A DNA stretch of 64,000 bases from Phymorhynchus buccinoides (lineage: Eukaryota; Mollusca; Gastropoda; Neogastropoda; Raphitomidae): contig CM065703.1 in assembly GCA_017654935.2 (NCBI GenBank), positions 31,936,363 through 32,000,362 on the forward strand, read 5' to 3'. Under the pieces are notes generated by a model. The model was not told the DNA's origin. It worked only from the letters and a program-made list of their open reading frames with translations, and did not search any database. Position 1 is the first letter of the stretch; each line of letters opens with the position of its first letter. The translations under genes and the position numbers were made by a program. Positions 1 through 44,000 of this stretch are shown piece after piece.

Positions 1-888
1 TAATATAATATGAAAAGAATCTCCAAATTCCACAAAGCACTAAAACGTGTGCACAGGTTTGTCGAGACAGATATATTTTCCCTGCATTGTCTTATTTACT
101 GGTGTATGTCAAACAATAAACAAACAAACATGGCATGGATTAAATTTTAAACTCTATTGATCATCTTCTTCAGCAACAGTATCTCTCATGCATTCACCTC
201 ATCACAAACGATTTCATATCACATTAGTATTGATTGGTCTTTCAAAAATTGTTCTAGATTACCACTTTTGGGGAAAGATTAAAAATATTTTGAGTTAAAA
301 ACTCATAGCCTTAAATTTTTTTTTAAAATTTAAGAATGCTGTTCGCCACAACAACACAACATACTGTAAAAGGACTGTGATAAAGACAAAAGGTCTTTTG
401 AACAATAAATATTATGCATTATAATTTTGTTTTGAAATTCCTTTATATTGCAACTCACATTTAATATCTAAATAAACCAGCACATTTAGGAAAAGGTAAT
501 GAGAAAAGAGATACAGTATATAAAAGAGATTATGAATGAGCTGAGAAATAGACAGGTCTTTTTTCCCCAAATAATATAATGCATGCAAAAAGCAAATCAA
601 ATCAAAGTATTTATGTAAAAAGCCAAAAATTGAAATTTACCAGATTTATTGAAGCAGTTTTAAGGATTCTAAAACATCAAGTTAAATAAAAGAAAGACCG
701 TTGAAATACCATGGGCTGGTAACGATGGGTAAAGAATAAAATAAACGCATCAACAGCTGCTGATTAATCAATCAAAACTATATAATGTTAAAGCAAAAAA
801 TGCCTTTTGTAAGTAATCTAAACTCCATATCCATTGCCATTAACAATGCTAAATTTGCAGAAAACTGCCTCAGTTCCATTTTGCAAGC

Positions 889-1056
889 TTAACCTCTTCG
901 TTGCCATCGACGTATATATACGTCCTCTATAGCGCTTCAGTACTTGCCAACGACGTATATATATGTCGCCGCTAAATAGCGATATTGCCGCGTTCAAAAA
1001 TCGCGCGGCAAACCGGCGGCGCATGCGCAAGTAGTAGGCGGCAGCGAAGAGGTTAA
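889..1056 (+). mobile_element. 168-bp TTAA inverted-repeat element, CCTCTTCGTTGCC family
   Basis: Starts TTAACCTCTTCG and ends CGAAGAGGTTAA, with near-perfect terminal inverted repeats inside TTAA. The interior has two copies of acgtatatata(c/t)gt. A second 168-bp copy lies at 31842-32009 in the opposite orientation. The TTAA target suggests a piggyBac- or Kolobok-like non-autonomous element (inference). Confidence 0.8.
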
Positions 1057-2568
1057 TACAAAGCAATAATAAACCACACAACAAAAACATAATAATACAG
1101 TGTAATAATAATACACATAGTATTTTATATAGCGCCTTTCTTTCTTTCCGACAAATTTTAAAAAAGGAACTTCCTTTTCTGGTAAAATTCAAAAACAGGA
1201 AATCCTCGTATGCCAGGAAAAGTTGCACCCACGCAAATCTCATACTGTTCTCTTCTCTTTGTCCATAACTCTCGTCCACTCTCCCCATAAAAAAATGTTT
1301 TTCTTTTTTTCTCCCCATACGGTTCACTCTTTCTAGATGGCAGCAACTTCTTCTTCTTCGCCTCAGGCAGCCAACTTCATCAGGCTGAAGATTCTGCTGC
1401 ACTTTGGGGGGTAGTAAGAAGACAATTAGAAAGCTGAGGAGATAGAAGTAGCCTAATGGAAAGGAAAGGAAACATAACATAAAACCTAGTGTGGATTTTT
1501 TAAAAAAAGAAGAAAAAAAGTGCACCATAGCCTTTATTTCGTAGTATCTGGGCAAGACCAATCCGGCTACCGTAGCGGTCCCCGGGGGCGAACCCCGACC
1601 GGCTCAGCTCCTGCTTAGCTTGGCCAGTACTGCGGGCCGCCTCACCTGCCTTTCCTCACAGCCGCTGCTGACGGTATGATTTTGGCAACATTGTGGCGTG
1701 ATTTTAACCTTTAGCACACTGCATTTTTTTCTGATGTTCCATGCTCTGCCACTGCATTCTTTTTGAGGCCTATACCCATTTGATTAAAAATGCTGTAATT
1801 TTCTCTAGATGTGCTGTGTGCAGACTTGATTATTGGAATACTAATAAACAAAATGATTGAGGAAAGTTTTGATACTAAGCATTTTGTTGTCCGTGTATGT
1901 TTTGTTGTTGAAAACAAAAAAGAAGCAAAAACAACAAAGCGAAAGTGTTGACTTACTGTTTTGGCACTGATTTCCAGTTGCGAGCCCTAGAAGCGAGGGG
2001 CTATGGGGCCTTCACTTACAAACATTGATGCGGTTTGTATTGGCTACTGCAAAGAACACCTTTTGCAAGAGTGAATGCCCTTGGTGGGTGGGGGAAGATG
2101 GTCGAGCACTGACCAGACAAAAGCATAACTCTCTCCAATAACCCTATTTGAGGCCACTGAATGGCTGCCTTTTGCAAGAGTGAATGCCCTTGTCAGCACT
2201 GACCAGCAAGGGCTTCACTCTCACTGTCAATGGTGTTAATAACCCTAGTTGCAGAGGCCAATAGATATGGCATTATCTCAAGACTCAATAATACTTTATT
2301 ATCTCAAACGTGATAAATTGATTTGTGGCACGGCATAAACACACATACAACAAGAACATAATAATTAAATAACCAACACATAAAACTTTACAGGACATGT
2401 AAAAATAAACCACGATCATTCAATATAACAATGCACCTGTACATAACAAGATTACGATAAAGTAATTAGAACACATAACATAGAACACAATAGCTCAATA
2501 TAACCAAATAACACTTTAAGCGGGGGGGACTAGGCACCCGTTAGTGTCTATTTCTTTTTGCTGAGCAA

Positions 2569-2954
2569 GATATTAGGTATTAGGTACTTTATAGTCACCG
2601 AGGCGTCTCTGTGAAATTCGGGCTGCTCCCACTTGGAGAGCGCGTCGCAGCCAGAGGCGCGCCACCCAATTTTTGTTGTTGTTGTTCATGTGATTTTTTG
2701 TGTGACTGATGAGGAAGGAAGGGGTGGGTGGGGGTAAATTTTGACCAAATGACAACTTTTTCGTTGCCACTGGGATTAATGTGTGCTAAGTGCATGGGCA
2801 CACGGGACCTCGGTTTTTCGTCTCATCCGAAAGACTCCACGTTCAGACCGTAAGGCCTAGTGTAAAAAGTGAGAGGAAAACTCCCCTGTACCCAGGTTCG
2901 AACTCGGGTTTACTTGACACAAGGCGAACGCTATACCACTGTGCCACTCTGCAC
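2569..2954 (-). repeat. tRNA-derived SINE (family S1)
   Basis: On the minus strand it has a tRNA-like head, with B-box-type GAGTTCGAACC and an A-box-like stretch near 2945, then a ~300-bp body and a tail of tattaggta repeats. It shares its full body with 4009-4415, 27626-27995 and 40527-40850. Confidence 0.85.
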
Positions 2955-3118
2955 GTAGGAGAAATTTGAGTACAGACAGTGAAGATATAGACCGCAACAC
3001 GTCTAGACAGACAACACTACTACGAATAAGGTCTACTTCTTTTTTTTCCCTTCTTTTTTTGCTGTTCCATCTTCTGGGCATTGCTCCCACACCGCTCATT
3101 CCGAGTCCCACTTCAGGT

Positions 3119-34600
<31,482 letters not shown>

Positions 34601-35403
34601 GCTTCTTCACCTGCAAAATAGGTACACACACATTCATGACATTTACACTTAGAAAAATTAAATACTGTGGAAAAGTCAAAACTGGAGAGAAAAAAAATGT
34701 AACTTTGATCTATTGAGATAGATAGTATTTTAAGATTAAAAAGAATTTTTTGGCACAGAAATGATTAAACTGGGACCCCAACAAATTATTTGGAGTTACC
34801 CATTCTTCTTGAGTTACCCGTTTTTTACTTAGCATGATTCTAGTGTAATGTTTTAATAACTTTCCAAACTTGAGACAATAAAAGAAAGAGGAGATACATG
34901 TACTATCAAAGATATTCTAAAAGGGTAAGATGGACTACTTAAGAGCTCGGCGAACAGGGCTGATAGAGTTATCGTTAGTGGCGACAGTACACCATTCACA
35001 GTGGAGGCTATCCAAAAACTCAGACTGGAACTTGAACGGAGAAGACAACTGGCCTATCGACATGTAAAATGTGTCCTGTTTAAAAGGGACATAACCAGTG
35101 TTTCTGTTTTCACTACTCATATAGGCAAAAGAGACCGGATGCTTATCTTCCCCTATAGAGTCTTTGATATATACTATTAAAAATGTTCCTGACTTGAGTC
35201 TATCTTACAATTATAGTTACACTTACAGTTACAAACACACCACAAATTATGATAGAAAGACAGACTAAAAAAGACAAAGACAGGCAGACATACATACACA
35301 CTCTCTCTCTCTCTCTCTCTCTCTCTGTGTCACACACACAAACACATACACTGATACATACATACATAGGAATACATAGGATGATGTCCGACTGCAGGCC
35401 AGC

Positions 35404-35664
35404 CTAGGCCTCTTCTGTCGGCTCCGAGGTAGTATTTACTTTGATAGTTTGATCGTGGTCGGCATTGTGTTTGAAGGGTTCGTCCCTCCACAATTTATCC
35501 AGGCGTGCTTCAAAAGATTGAACTGATGGCGCATTCACTACATTGGCTGGCAGATTATTCCACACATCTACACTACGGCAAACAAAAGAGTTCTTTCTTA
35601 GGTTTAAAGAATACAGACACATGTTTACACACAGAGAGAAACTTTCAAGGTTTAACCCTTGCAC
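35404..35664 (-). pseudogene. LINE ORF2 C-terminal fragment
   Basis: Encodes LYSLNLRKNSFVCRSVDVWN then LPANVVNAPSVQSFEARLDK and LWRDEP, the terminal motif of LINE ORF2 proteins (R-K-x-x-F..R-x-V-x-x-W-N-x-L-P). It is 5'-truncated and lies upstream of the lifeguard start. Confidence 0.7.
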
Positions 35665-38341
35665 AAGTTGCAGACGGGCTGCACTAGCACCGATCGAGTG
35701 ATGCAGAGCAATGCTGTGGTATATGTGTACTCTATGTCACCGTACTATGTGCCTATATTCCCAAATCGGAAGAAAGAAAGTTTGTGTCTGTGTATGTGCG
35801 CGTGCGTGTGACCGTGTGCGTTTGCGTGTGTGTGACCGTGTGCGTTTGTGTGTGTGTGTGTGTGTGTGCATGCTTTCTTTTTTTTAAACTTCTACTTGTA
35901 CTTCTAGACTATTTACTAATTTAGTATTTCAGTCTGAGTATTTGTTGCACTTCGATCAGTGACTTCACTTGCAGTTTTGTCTCACAAATTCAACAGCGAG
36001 TCACGTCACAAAATCTTTGACTTGCCAAGTTGTTCTCCAAATAAATGCAACCTCGTTTACCAGCAGCCGTTGAAAATGGCACAGGTAGGCCTGCTACTGT
36101 CGCTGTCACTGCCTTTCTGTGTTTGTCAACAAACGCTGTTTTCAGGCTGCAAGATTATGGACACTGACATTGCTCCAACCAATCAGCTACTTAATTTGCT
36201 GTGACGTCACGTCGACTGCACGAGCAACTGTTTATTGATACTTTGCGCAATGTTGAATATATGTTCAGTTCAATGTCAATCAGACTTTTCTTATGTCTGA
36301 CAAGTGTCAAAGCGTCTTTTACATTGCTCAATTATGGGTCGAAATTGCCAATTTTAGCATTACTGGATGCGAGCACTCCTGTTCGTGCATGCACTCAAAT
36401 AGTTTATTCTTAAACGGTATACAAGAAGGCATTTACTACTTCCTGTCACTCGCTTGCTTTAGGTTTTGGTCGCGGGAAGCAAGAACAAGGTGGGTCCATA
36501 AAGTCGTTTGGAAGTTTCTAGTTAGTAGTTTTCTCGTGCAATGTTTTGTACAATCCCCTACTGGACTTTAAACATTGCATGAGAAAACCATAAACTTCAA
36601 AGCATATCATTGTGTTCTCTTCTTCTTCTGTGGTGGTGATCAACTTCTTGAAGTAATTGCACACATCATGTAAACTAGTAGTAGCATCAACCAATAATTT
36701 GTGGAAAGTGAAAAAAAAATTAAAAAAATTGTGCCAAATGGTTGCTTGTGATGTGTAGTTGTGGATACAAGTTTAATTTTGATTTTAGAGTCATTCTTGC
36801 ATTTTTTATGACCTTTTGAAAAAAATCAATAAGGACGTTCTTTTACTGTTTTTTCAAAAAACACGTCAACCCGCGGGCAGACAACAACAAATGCAAAATG
36901 ATCCATGCAAATTTGGAGCAATGTGTGACTTAACCTATTCTTTGAACTAATTCACTTTTTATTTCAATCAGCTATGTTACTTAAAAAATAAAACAATTTT
37001 ACTTCAAAATGTTCATTAAAATACTGCCAAGGGAGATAATAAGGGGAAAAAACATTTGTCTTCACCACTTGAAGACTGCCTTTTGAGAGTTGTTAGTTAA
37101 TAAATAGCCTTTCCAACTGCATAGATCTATTTGTCCTGTACACACATACAGTGATACTGAGTGATAGTGATACACACACACACAGTGACATACAGTGATA
37201 CACACACACACACAAATAAAAAGCCATTGACATTGCAAGCAAACAAACAAACAAAAAGCCCACTTGAACAACATAATAAGTAGATGTGTGTTTCACGAAC
37301 ATCTCTTAAACTCTTTACTTGTGTATCCCTAAACTCAAAACTGTACAGGGCCTCATAAAATCAAAAACAACACAGAGCAGGACTGTGGGACAGGCCCAGG
37401 GCCACTCCCGCCAGTTATGTTAATATTTTGCGCCATGATTCCCTTGATGATTTGACCAGTATAGCGCCATAAAAACGTTCAAGAGCCATGAACAATGTTT
37501 TGTATATGGTACAGAGTCAATATAAATCTAAAGAAAACTAATACAAATCGATAAAAACCTGTCTGGCTCATGATTTTGTCCAGAAGTTTCAGTAAACACG
37601 TTTACCGGAAGTGCGCGAAAGACGTCTTTTAAGCGCAAAATTATGGGGTCAGATAGGTCAATTTGTTTTGTCTATTTACCAAAATGAACAATTTTCTACA
37701 TGACCTGCTCAATTTGTTTGAATGTTTTAAGGTTAAAATCATTAAATTCAACCTAAACTGTACTAAAAACAGTATCTTGACTGGGAGACTTATTCATAAA
37801 TTAGAAAAAAACAAAACTGACGAACTAAACATTCAAGACAAAATGGCACCTGCATCAGGCCTCACTAATTTTAGGAATCTCCGACAATTTGATGTGTCCT
37901 CGATCTTCATTGGTCACTTTTTTACCACCCGGGTCGTCAGTAAGCTCTCAATGTTAGCAGGAAAATGATAGGTAGAGCGCCCAATTTCTCTGACGAAACT
38001 AAGGATAACTCTTTCCTATTCCAAGGGACATAATTCTTGTGGTTGGTCCTCGCTACTAGTAGCCTAGTAATTAAGTAATACTAATAAACACGCGCCCATA
38101 ATAAAGTACGCGTACTATATAAATTTGTCAGCCAGTTGCTAGCAGTAGCACTAGCAGAGGGGGTAACTGCTGAAAGGGGAGAAATTTGTCTTTAGTAAAG
38201 AAGCCTTGCACAGGGGACATTCTCAGTCTTTTGTCCAAAACATGTCTCAAAAAACCAGTTGACAGTCTACCATGCATAGACTATGAATGATAGAGACCGG
38301 TGACTTCCAGTAAGGATCATGGCGACCTCCGACAAGACCTG

Positions 38342-38603
38342 GGCGCTGTAGGGTTAACATTCCTAGCTCGTTAAAATTTCCTAGCTCGCTACTATGAGAG
38401 TCACTATTTGCGACAACCACAAATTTCACTTTTTCGTTACTTGAACCATTTACCTAACCCTAACCCTAACCCTATCCCTAACCCTAGAAAAAAGTGAAAT
38501 TTGTCGTTCATGCTCAATGTCGCAAAATGCCGCAAATAGTCAGTCTTATAGTATAGCGAGCTAGGAATTTTAATGAGCTAGGAATTTTAACCCGACAGGC
38601 GCC
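38342..38603. mobile_element. foldback element with telomere-like core
   Basis: The left arm ggcgctgtagggttaacatt, cctagctcg...cctagctcgct and actatttgcg are mirrored on the right by gcaaatagt, agcgagctaggaatttt and aacccgacaggcgcc. The centre (38452-38485) is taccctaaccctaacc-type, five CCCTAA-like repeats between caaatttcactttt and aaaagtgaaatttg. Confidence 0.75.
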
Positions 38604-38913
38604 GTTTCACAAGAGCGAACGCTCATAGCCGTTCGCGCAATTTGGCAAAAACGGTCCTCAGAAACACCTTTGTTTGCCGATAGTTTGGCGAATGTTTTGT
38701 TCTTCCCCCACACAAAGCATGTCACGAATGATCTGGAACTATCACATGACTCGGACCTAGAAGTTAACCCCTTCAGTGACAAAGGCGTTTCAGTCATGGA
38801 CAGTCATTATTCAACAAAAAGTCTAGCTAGGAAACTATTGATGCAAAGTATACAAAACCTATGTATTTTTTGTTTGTTAAGGTAAATGAATACACTACTT
38901 TTTTAATTTACTA

Positions 38914-39076
38914 CAGTGGAACCTCCCTTATAAGACCTTCAAAAATCATCCAAAATGAGGTCTTATAAGGGAGGGGTCTTATAAGAGAGGTGATTTTAAT
39001 ACTTACAAAGAAGGACAATGTCTCAGAGAAGTAGGTCTTATATATGGGAGATAGTTTTATAATGGAGGTTCCACTG
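38914..39076. mobile_element. CAGTGGAACCTCCC inverted-repeat element
   Basis: TA|CAGTGGAACCTCCCTTATAAG ... atggaggttccactg|TA, 163 bp. This is a clean single-copy member whose centre corresponds to one 90-bp unit of the 17-kb array. Confidence 0.85.
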
Positions 39077-39327
39077 TAGTACTAAGATTTTTTTAATAAA
39101 TAAGGTGTTCTTGTTTTGACGCGGCATCATGTTGGGGATCCACAGGGAGAACCAGCTGGCTGGGTCATTGTAAATTAGGGTTTTCTCTTTTTCCTTTGCT
39201 CTTTCTCTTTTTATTTTATTTTTATGTTAGTATTTTATTTTATTCTTTGTTTTGTTTCTCCGACTTCGGACCATGAAGTGGTACCGAAATAGTGCCATAT
39301 CCAAATTGTTCTAAAATTGTGGGCACT

Positions 39328-39587
39328 TTAACCCTTTCTGCCGCAAATTGTCCCATTTTATCAGCCTGCACCACAATGGTTTTAACACCCATGTCACTAA
39401 TCTGCATCAAATTATCCCATTTCCAAAGACCCTAGTCTTTTCATGAAGTTTTGGGAAAGGGTAAGGATAGGCCCCAAATTATCCCATGTCAAAGAGGAAT
39501 CTGCAATATTGCAAGTTTTTCTCTACCCAGTTAATCTGCCCCAAATTATATTTTTTGCTGAAAAATGGCTGGCGGTGAAAGGGTTAA
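39328..39587 (+). mobile_element. TTAA element, CCCTTTC(A)CCGCC family
   Basis: TTAACCCTTTCTGCCGCA ... TGGCGGTGAAAGGGTTAA. The interior has ccatgtcactaatctgcatc and gtcaaagaggaatctgcaat. Local substitutions have introduced repeated ccccaaattatcccat blocks. Confidence 0.75.
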
Positions 39588-39654
39588 CTGGAAGAAGAAG
39601 AGCCATAGAAAGTGGTTTCAGACATCTATCTGATACTTTAAAGTCAGCCTGCAC

Positions 39655-39830
39655 CATGAAGTGGTACTGAAAGGGTTAATCTGCCCCAAATTATCCCATT
39701 TCTGTCAGTCTGCACCATGAAGTGGTACCGAAAGGGTTAATCTGCCCCAAATTATCCCATTTCTAAAGTCAGCCTGCACCATGAAGTGGTACCGAAAGGG
39801 TTAATCTGCCCCAAATTATCCCATTTTGCC
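39655..39830 (+). repeat. 57-bp tandem repeat derived from a TTAA terminus
   Basis: Three to four units of caccatgaagtggtaccgaa, agggttaatctgccccaaat and tatcccatttct. It uses the gaaagggttaa end of the neighbouring element and the motif ccatgaagtggtaccgaa also present at 39272. Confidence 0.75.
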
Positions 39831-40157
39831 CCCTTGATCCTCTCCAGTTAGAAATATTCATTGAAACGTACTGCTTACCACTAAAGACAATGCCTGTTTG
39901 TATTATCATTTTGGTGCACTTCAGATCTGTTTAGTCACTCAGCGACACCAACAAAAAACCCACTCATTTGGTAATGGGAGTGTTTAGCTACAAAAAGGAG
40001 GGGGGTGGTTGCATAGCAACCCATGACCTAGCTCACCTATTGTAATCAAGCTCAAAAAAAAGTGATACCCATGTTTGTAATGACGCTATTTTGCAACATG
40101 TGGACGTTCAGCGCATTAGAGTTATGTCCCCTGATGGGCATTCCCTGATTGAACTTG

Positions 40158-40162
<5 letters not shown>

Positions 40163-40249
<87 letters not shown>

Positions 40250-40262
40250 TCTCTCTCTCTCT
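40163..40262. repeat. (CT)n microsatellite followed by poly-T
   Basis: About 50 CT dinucleotides followed by a run of T. Confidence 0.95.
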
Positions 40263-40526
40263 TTTTTTTTTTTTTTTGATGAGGCCAAAAAAGATCATAG
40301 GGTCGTCCCCAAAAAATAGGGTAGGTTTTGTATTTCTTTTTTTTGCCTTATATTTTCTTTCTGTATTAGTAGTCACATTTACGTCACATTATAAGGCCCA
40401 GGGGTCTCACTCTGGGGAAAGACTCAGAGTATCGCCTTATTAGTTATACTTATAACTTATAGTCCGATAAATATGGTAATTTGATTATGATTGGTTTTTA
40501 ACTTATTTTTTAAACTTTTTTTTACT

Positions 40527-40710
40527 TTACTTTATAGTCACAGAGGCGTCTCTGTGAAACTCGGGTTGCTCCCACCTGGAGAACGCGTCGCATGTGATTT
40601 CTGTGTGACTGATGAGGAAGGAGAGTGGGGGGTGGGTAAATGTTGACCAAATGACCAAACTTTTTTGTAGCCACTGGGTTTAATGTACATGCTAAGTGCA
40701 TGGGCACATG

Positions 40711-40741
<31 letters not shown>

Positions 40742-40850
40742 TCCACGTTCAGACCGTAAGGCCTAGTGCAAAGTGAGAGGAAAAATCCCCTGTACCCAGG
40801 TTCGAACTCGGGTTTACTTGACATGAGGCGAACGCGCTACCACTGTGTTA
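40527..40850 (-). repeat. tRNA-derived SINE (family S1)
   Basis: Same family, slightly shortened in the middle. It ends 24 bp before the acceptor of ORC4 exon 1, so it abuts the 5' UTR region of that gene. Confidence 0.85.
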
Positions 40851-40891
40851 CTAACATTACATTGATTGCTACAGAAATCCACCAGATCGAC

Positions 40892-41055
40892 ATGGGAAAG
40901 CGAAGGAGCTCACAGCCATGTGCCCAAAGTCACAAAGCCAAGTCGGCAGCACTGTCGGAGGATCAGCTGCTAGCAGTTGCCATGACAACCCTACGCCATA
41001 GGTTGTCTCAGTCAGCGTTGCCGACCCGTATCCATGGTTACCAGAAGGAACGTAG
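40892..41055 (+). CDS. ORC4: ORC4 exon 1 (first coding exon)
   Basis: Encodes [15 protein letters not shown] and onward to GYQKERR, residues 1-54. An acceptor-like tgctacag precedes at 40874, suggesting 17 nt of 5' UTR in this exon and an unseen upstream exon. The donor is CGTAG|GTAAGC. This ATG is chosen because the basic, Ser-rich start resembles other ORC4 N-termini. Confidence 0.85.
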
Positions 41056-44000
41056 GTAAGCTGTAGCTATAATTATTATTATTATTAATCACAGTTATGT
41101 TTTGTTTTGATGGTAAGAGGTAAAATTGCTCTTGATTGTACATTAGTGACAATATATTAAAAGTAGTTGGGAATAGACGATTTTCTGAAAAAACTAGGGG
41201 AGAGCACTTCGTGAAAATTAGAGTTGCTTGCCTCCATTACTCGGTCAAATACCATAGCAACAATGGCGTCAAAGCTTGAAACCGCAGGATGTGAGTCAGC
41301 GACTTGCAAAATATTTTTTTTTCGAAAAATAAGGGGTGGCCAGTAGCTACAAAGTGATGGAACTTGCAAACTGTGACGAAAAGATATAAATTACATCTAC
41401 TTTAGAAGTGACGCACTGCGTTCTACATGCTGTGTGTCTCAAACACACGAAGCGAGGGCTTGGGATTTACCTGATGGTAGAGTAGCTTCCCCTGTTTGAC
41501 CGATTGAATGAGGAGAGATCACTCCCCCAAACACCATGAATTTACTCCCCTTAATTATTTCCGAGCAATTCCTATTAATATTGTAGTTTGTAGGGTGGTC
41601 TCTAATGCTTGTGGTGCATGTTTCCTAACCATTCTTAATTTTGATAAATTATTTCATAACTTTGGTCTTTAGTCAGTGGCCATCAAATTTGAGCGATAAA
41701 GATGTAATTGACTTTCTTGCCCACATACATAGGTTTCCCTTGATATAATGATAAAGGCCATGTCTAACCCAATGACTCCCGACCATTCGAACCGAGTATT
41801 TATGTCGATCCCAGTTCCACTGGGTTTAACGTATGCTAAGTGCATGGGCACACGGGAGACAAGGGCATTAACTACCCCGAACGTCACACCAAATCTTTTC
41901 TAACCCAATTACCAAAAAATCACCCAGAATACTCCGAAGTCATTAAAAAACTCCCATAAAGTTCACATTTCTGAAAGATGCATATTGAATAGCAATGATG
42001 ATATTTTCATTCGAAAGCTAACACAATGTCACACAACAAACCATGAATTAGAAGAAAAAATCCGTAATGGCGCTCCGAGCATCGCGCCGAGTCAATACTG
42101 CACACGTCACGTGGAAAAAAAAATAAATTGGGGGTCACTTCGAAAAATCCGTTCAAAAAGACTATTGGGTGCTTTCCTTTGCTGTAAAGACCAAAAACGG
42201 ATCAGTGAGTGTCAGGAACAGGAAGAACTAACCTAGTATAATGTATTGTGGGTAGGGAGAAAGTGAAAGTGAAACTACTAGACCTGGCGTTCAGCGGGCG
42301 CAATCGGCGTCATCGGTCACCAGGGAAGGAAAAAAAATCGGGCGGATTTCGGTTCTGCAGCCTTGAGAGAGTTAAAATATTTTCTGCATCTTTAGCATGG
42401 ATGAAACCACATGGCAGGAAAAGCAGGAATCCTGATTTTGGCTTTTTTTAATTTTTAGGAAATCCTGATTTTGCAATACTTTATTGAAGAATTTTTAAAC
42501 TGGAATGAGAAGAAAAAAAAGGTGGTTTTATTGCTTAGAAAGAACGGAAGCTGTCTCTAAAATATTTTGTCTTGTTTTTGCAAAAGGATGCTTAACTTTT
42601 TGGCTCCTGAGTTGGTCAATTAAATACTGACAGGGTAAACTTGATGTTTTGTCTAAGTTAGCTCTTTCATCATTGCCGTGTGAAAGAAGCTTATGGAACT
42701 GGAAGTCCTGACAGAGGACAAAGGCAGGAAAGAGGGGAGTTCCCATTTTCAAGAAGAAAAAAGAACAAGCGCGGATTCGCAATCGTTTGTGGCGTGCGAC
42801 AATTTTGGACCGACAGACAGACCGACAAAGTGAGTTATAGGTTTGTGGCTTGTGCCACAAACAAAAAAGTAGCTGTATTGTACTATGGTTGTTGGTGTTT
42901 TTTACAGGGAACTCTCAGATTTGGTTCAACGCACTTTGACGACCGGGGAAAGTAATTCGGTGCTGGTTATCGGTCACCGGGGCACCGGAAAATCCATGGT
43001 ATGTATGTGTCTCTTTGCAGGGGCGGACCAAATGATTTGTAAGGGGGGGGGGGGGGTTCCGCGGGGAGTCCAGGGAACTGCATAGGTCATGGGTTAAGGT
43101 ATAATCAGGCATGGAATTGTCAGCGAATTCGCGGATTTCCGCGGGAAAAAAATTGAAATTGTTACTAAATACTTCGTTTTTGTTACTAAATACTTCAATT
43201 GGGGGGCTTTTCAGAGTTTTTTGTCTCTGACAATTCCCATACCTGTATATAATGGTCTTGTGGAGATCCAGGGGGCAAAGCCCCCTGAAAAGTTTGCAAT
43301 TTAGTGATTATTAAGGCAAACATTTAGCCATTTTCTTACTTTTTCCTCTCTCTATGGAATGGAAATCTGTTTAACGTCCTCCGGTCTGGAACAGACACAT
43401 GGACATTAGTAGATAATAAAGATGGTGGGAACGATCCTGGAGGCAATGCCCGGAGGCAGTGCAACACCAGGAAAGTCCCGAATGTTTAGCAATAACAGAT
43501 GTGTTTACTCTCTCTACACGAGTTAATTGCGTGCATGCCTTGCACAGCCGTTCAACACTAGGCAGGTTTGCATCATTACATAAAAATTATTTTTTAAAAG
43601 AATGCTTAATGGTACAGTTTTGTGAAACTTTGTGGCATTATTTATAATAATAAAAGCTAACATCTGTTAAGGTTCCAGTCTAAAAGTGTTATTACTGGCC
43701 GATTAATGACGTTTTGCAAAATAGCATGACAAAGAGGGGGGTAGTGACTCGTTTTCATTCATTGCCATCCTTAAAATAGACTAGAAGTCATTTCATTGGT
43801 TGAAGACTATTAAGGGACCATAGACTCATGATAGAGGAATACTTTTATACTAGTTTGGGTTGCATGGGTTCGCTGAGTTGTGGTACGCTATCACATACTC
43901 TTGTGTTGAACGGTTGTGAAAGGAAGCAATTGGCCAGTGTTGAATGAGATAAGGTGCGTACTTGATGCAAAGGGGGGTTTCCGGAAACCCTGGAAACCCC

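Larger units (their letters stand above)
1..3118. other. 3' flank of lifeguard; no second gene seen
   Basis: This AT-rich region should contain the lifeguard 3' UTR, but the polyadenylation site could not be fixed; TTTATT (AATAAA on the minus strand) occurs at several places, for example near 2293 and 1534. It also holds a 168-bp TTAA element (889-1056) and a SINE (2569-2954). No conserved coding sequence is recognisable. Confidence 0.5.
34611..40874. other. intergenic region between divergent lifeguard and ORC4
   Basis: No conserved exon is recognisable apart from a LINE fragment. Upstream non-coding exons and promoters of both genes should lie here or within it. Candidate GC-richer stretches are near 36460-36500 and 38590-38640, but no TATA or initiator could be assigned. 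It also holds a telomere-core foldback (38342-38603), two inverted-repeat elements and a (CT)n microsatellite. Confidence 0.5.

Noticed and set aside
818..1561. 247-codon minus-strand open frame
   Set aside because: It spans a 168-bp TTAA element and AT-rich flank, has no family motif, and sits downstream of the lifeguard stop. Likely chance.
1565..1660. 5S rRNA-like fragment (cctgcttagctt and gcggtcccc)
   Set aside because: Only a 12-bp exact match to the reverse complement of 5S rRNA; the rest diverges, so chance or a very old relic.
34935..35120. 61-codon minus-strand ORF beginning MSSENRNTGY
   Set aside because: No recognised homology, no splice link to lifeguard exon 1, and next to a LINE fragment. 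Kept as unexplained.
36069..36085. Possible ORC4 upstream coding exon (aaaATGGCACAG followed by gtaggc)
   Set aside because: Strong start context and a donor, but joining it to the acceptor at 40875 puts the conserved ORC4 reading out of frame.
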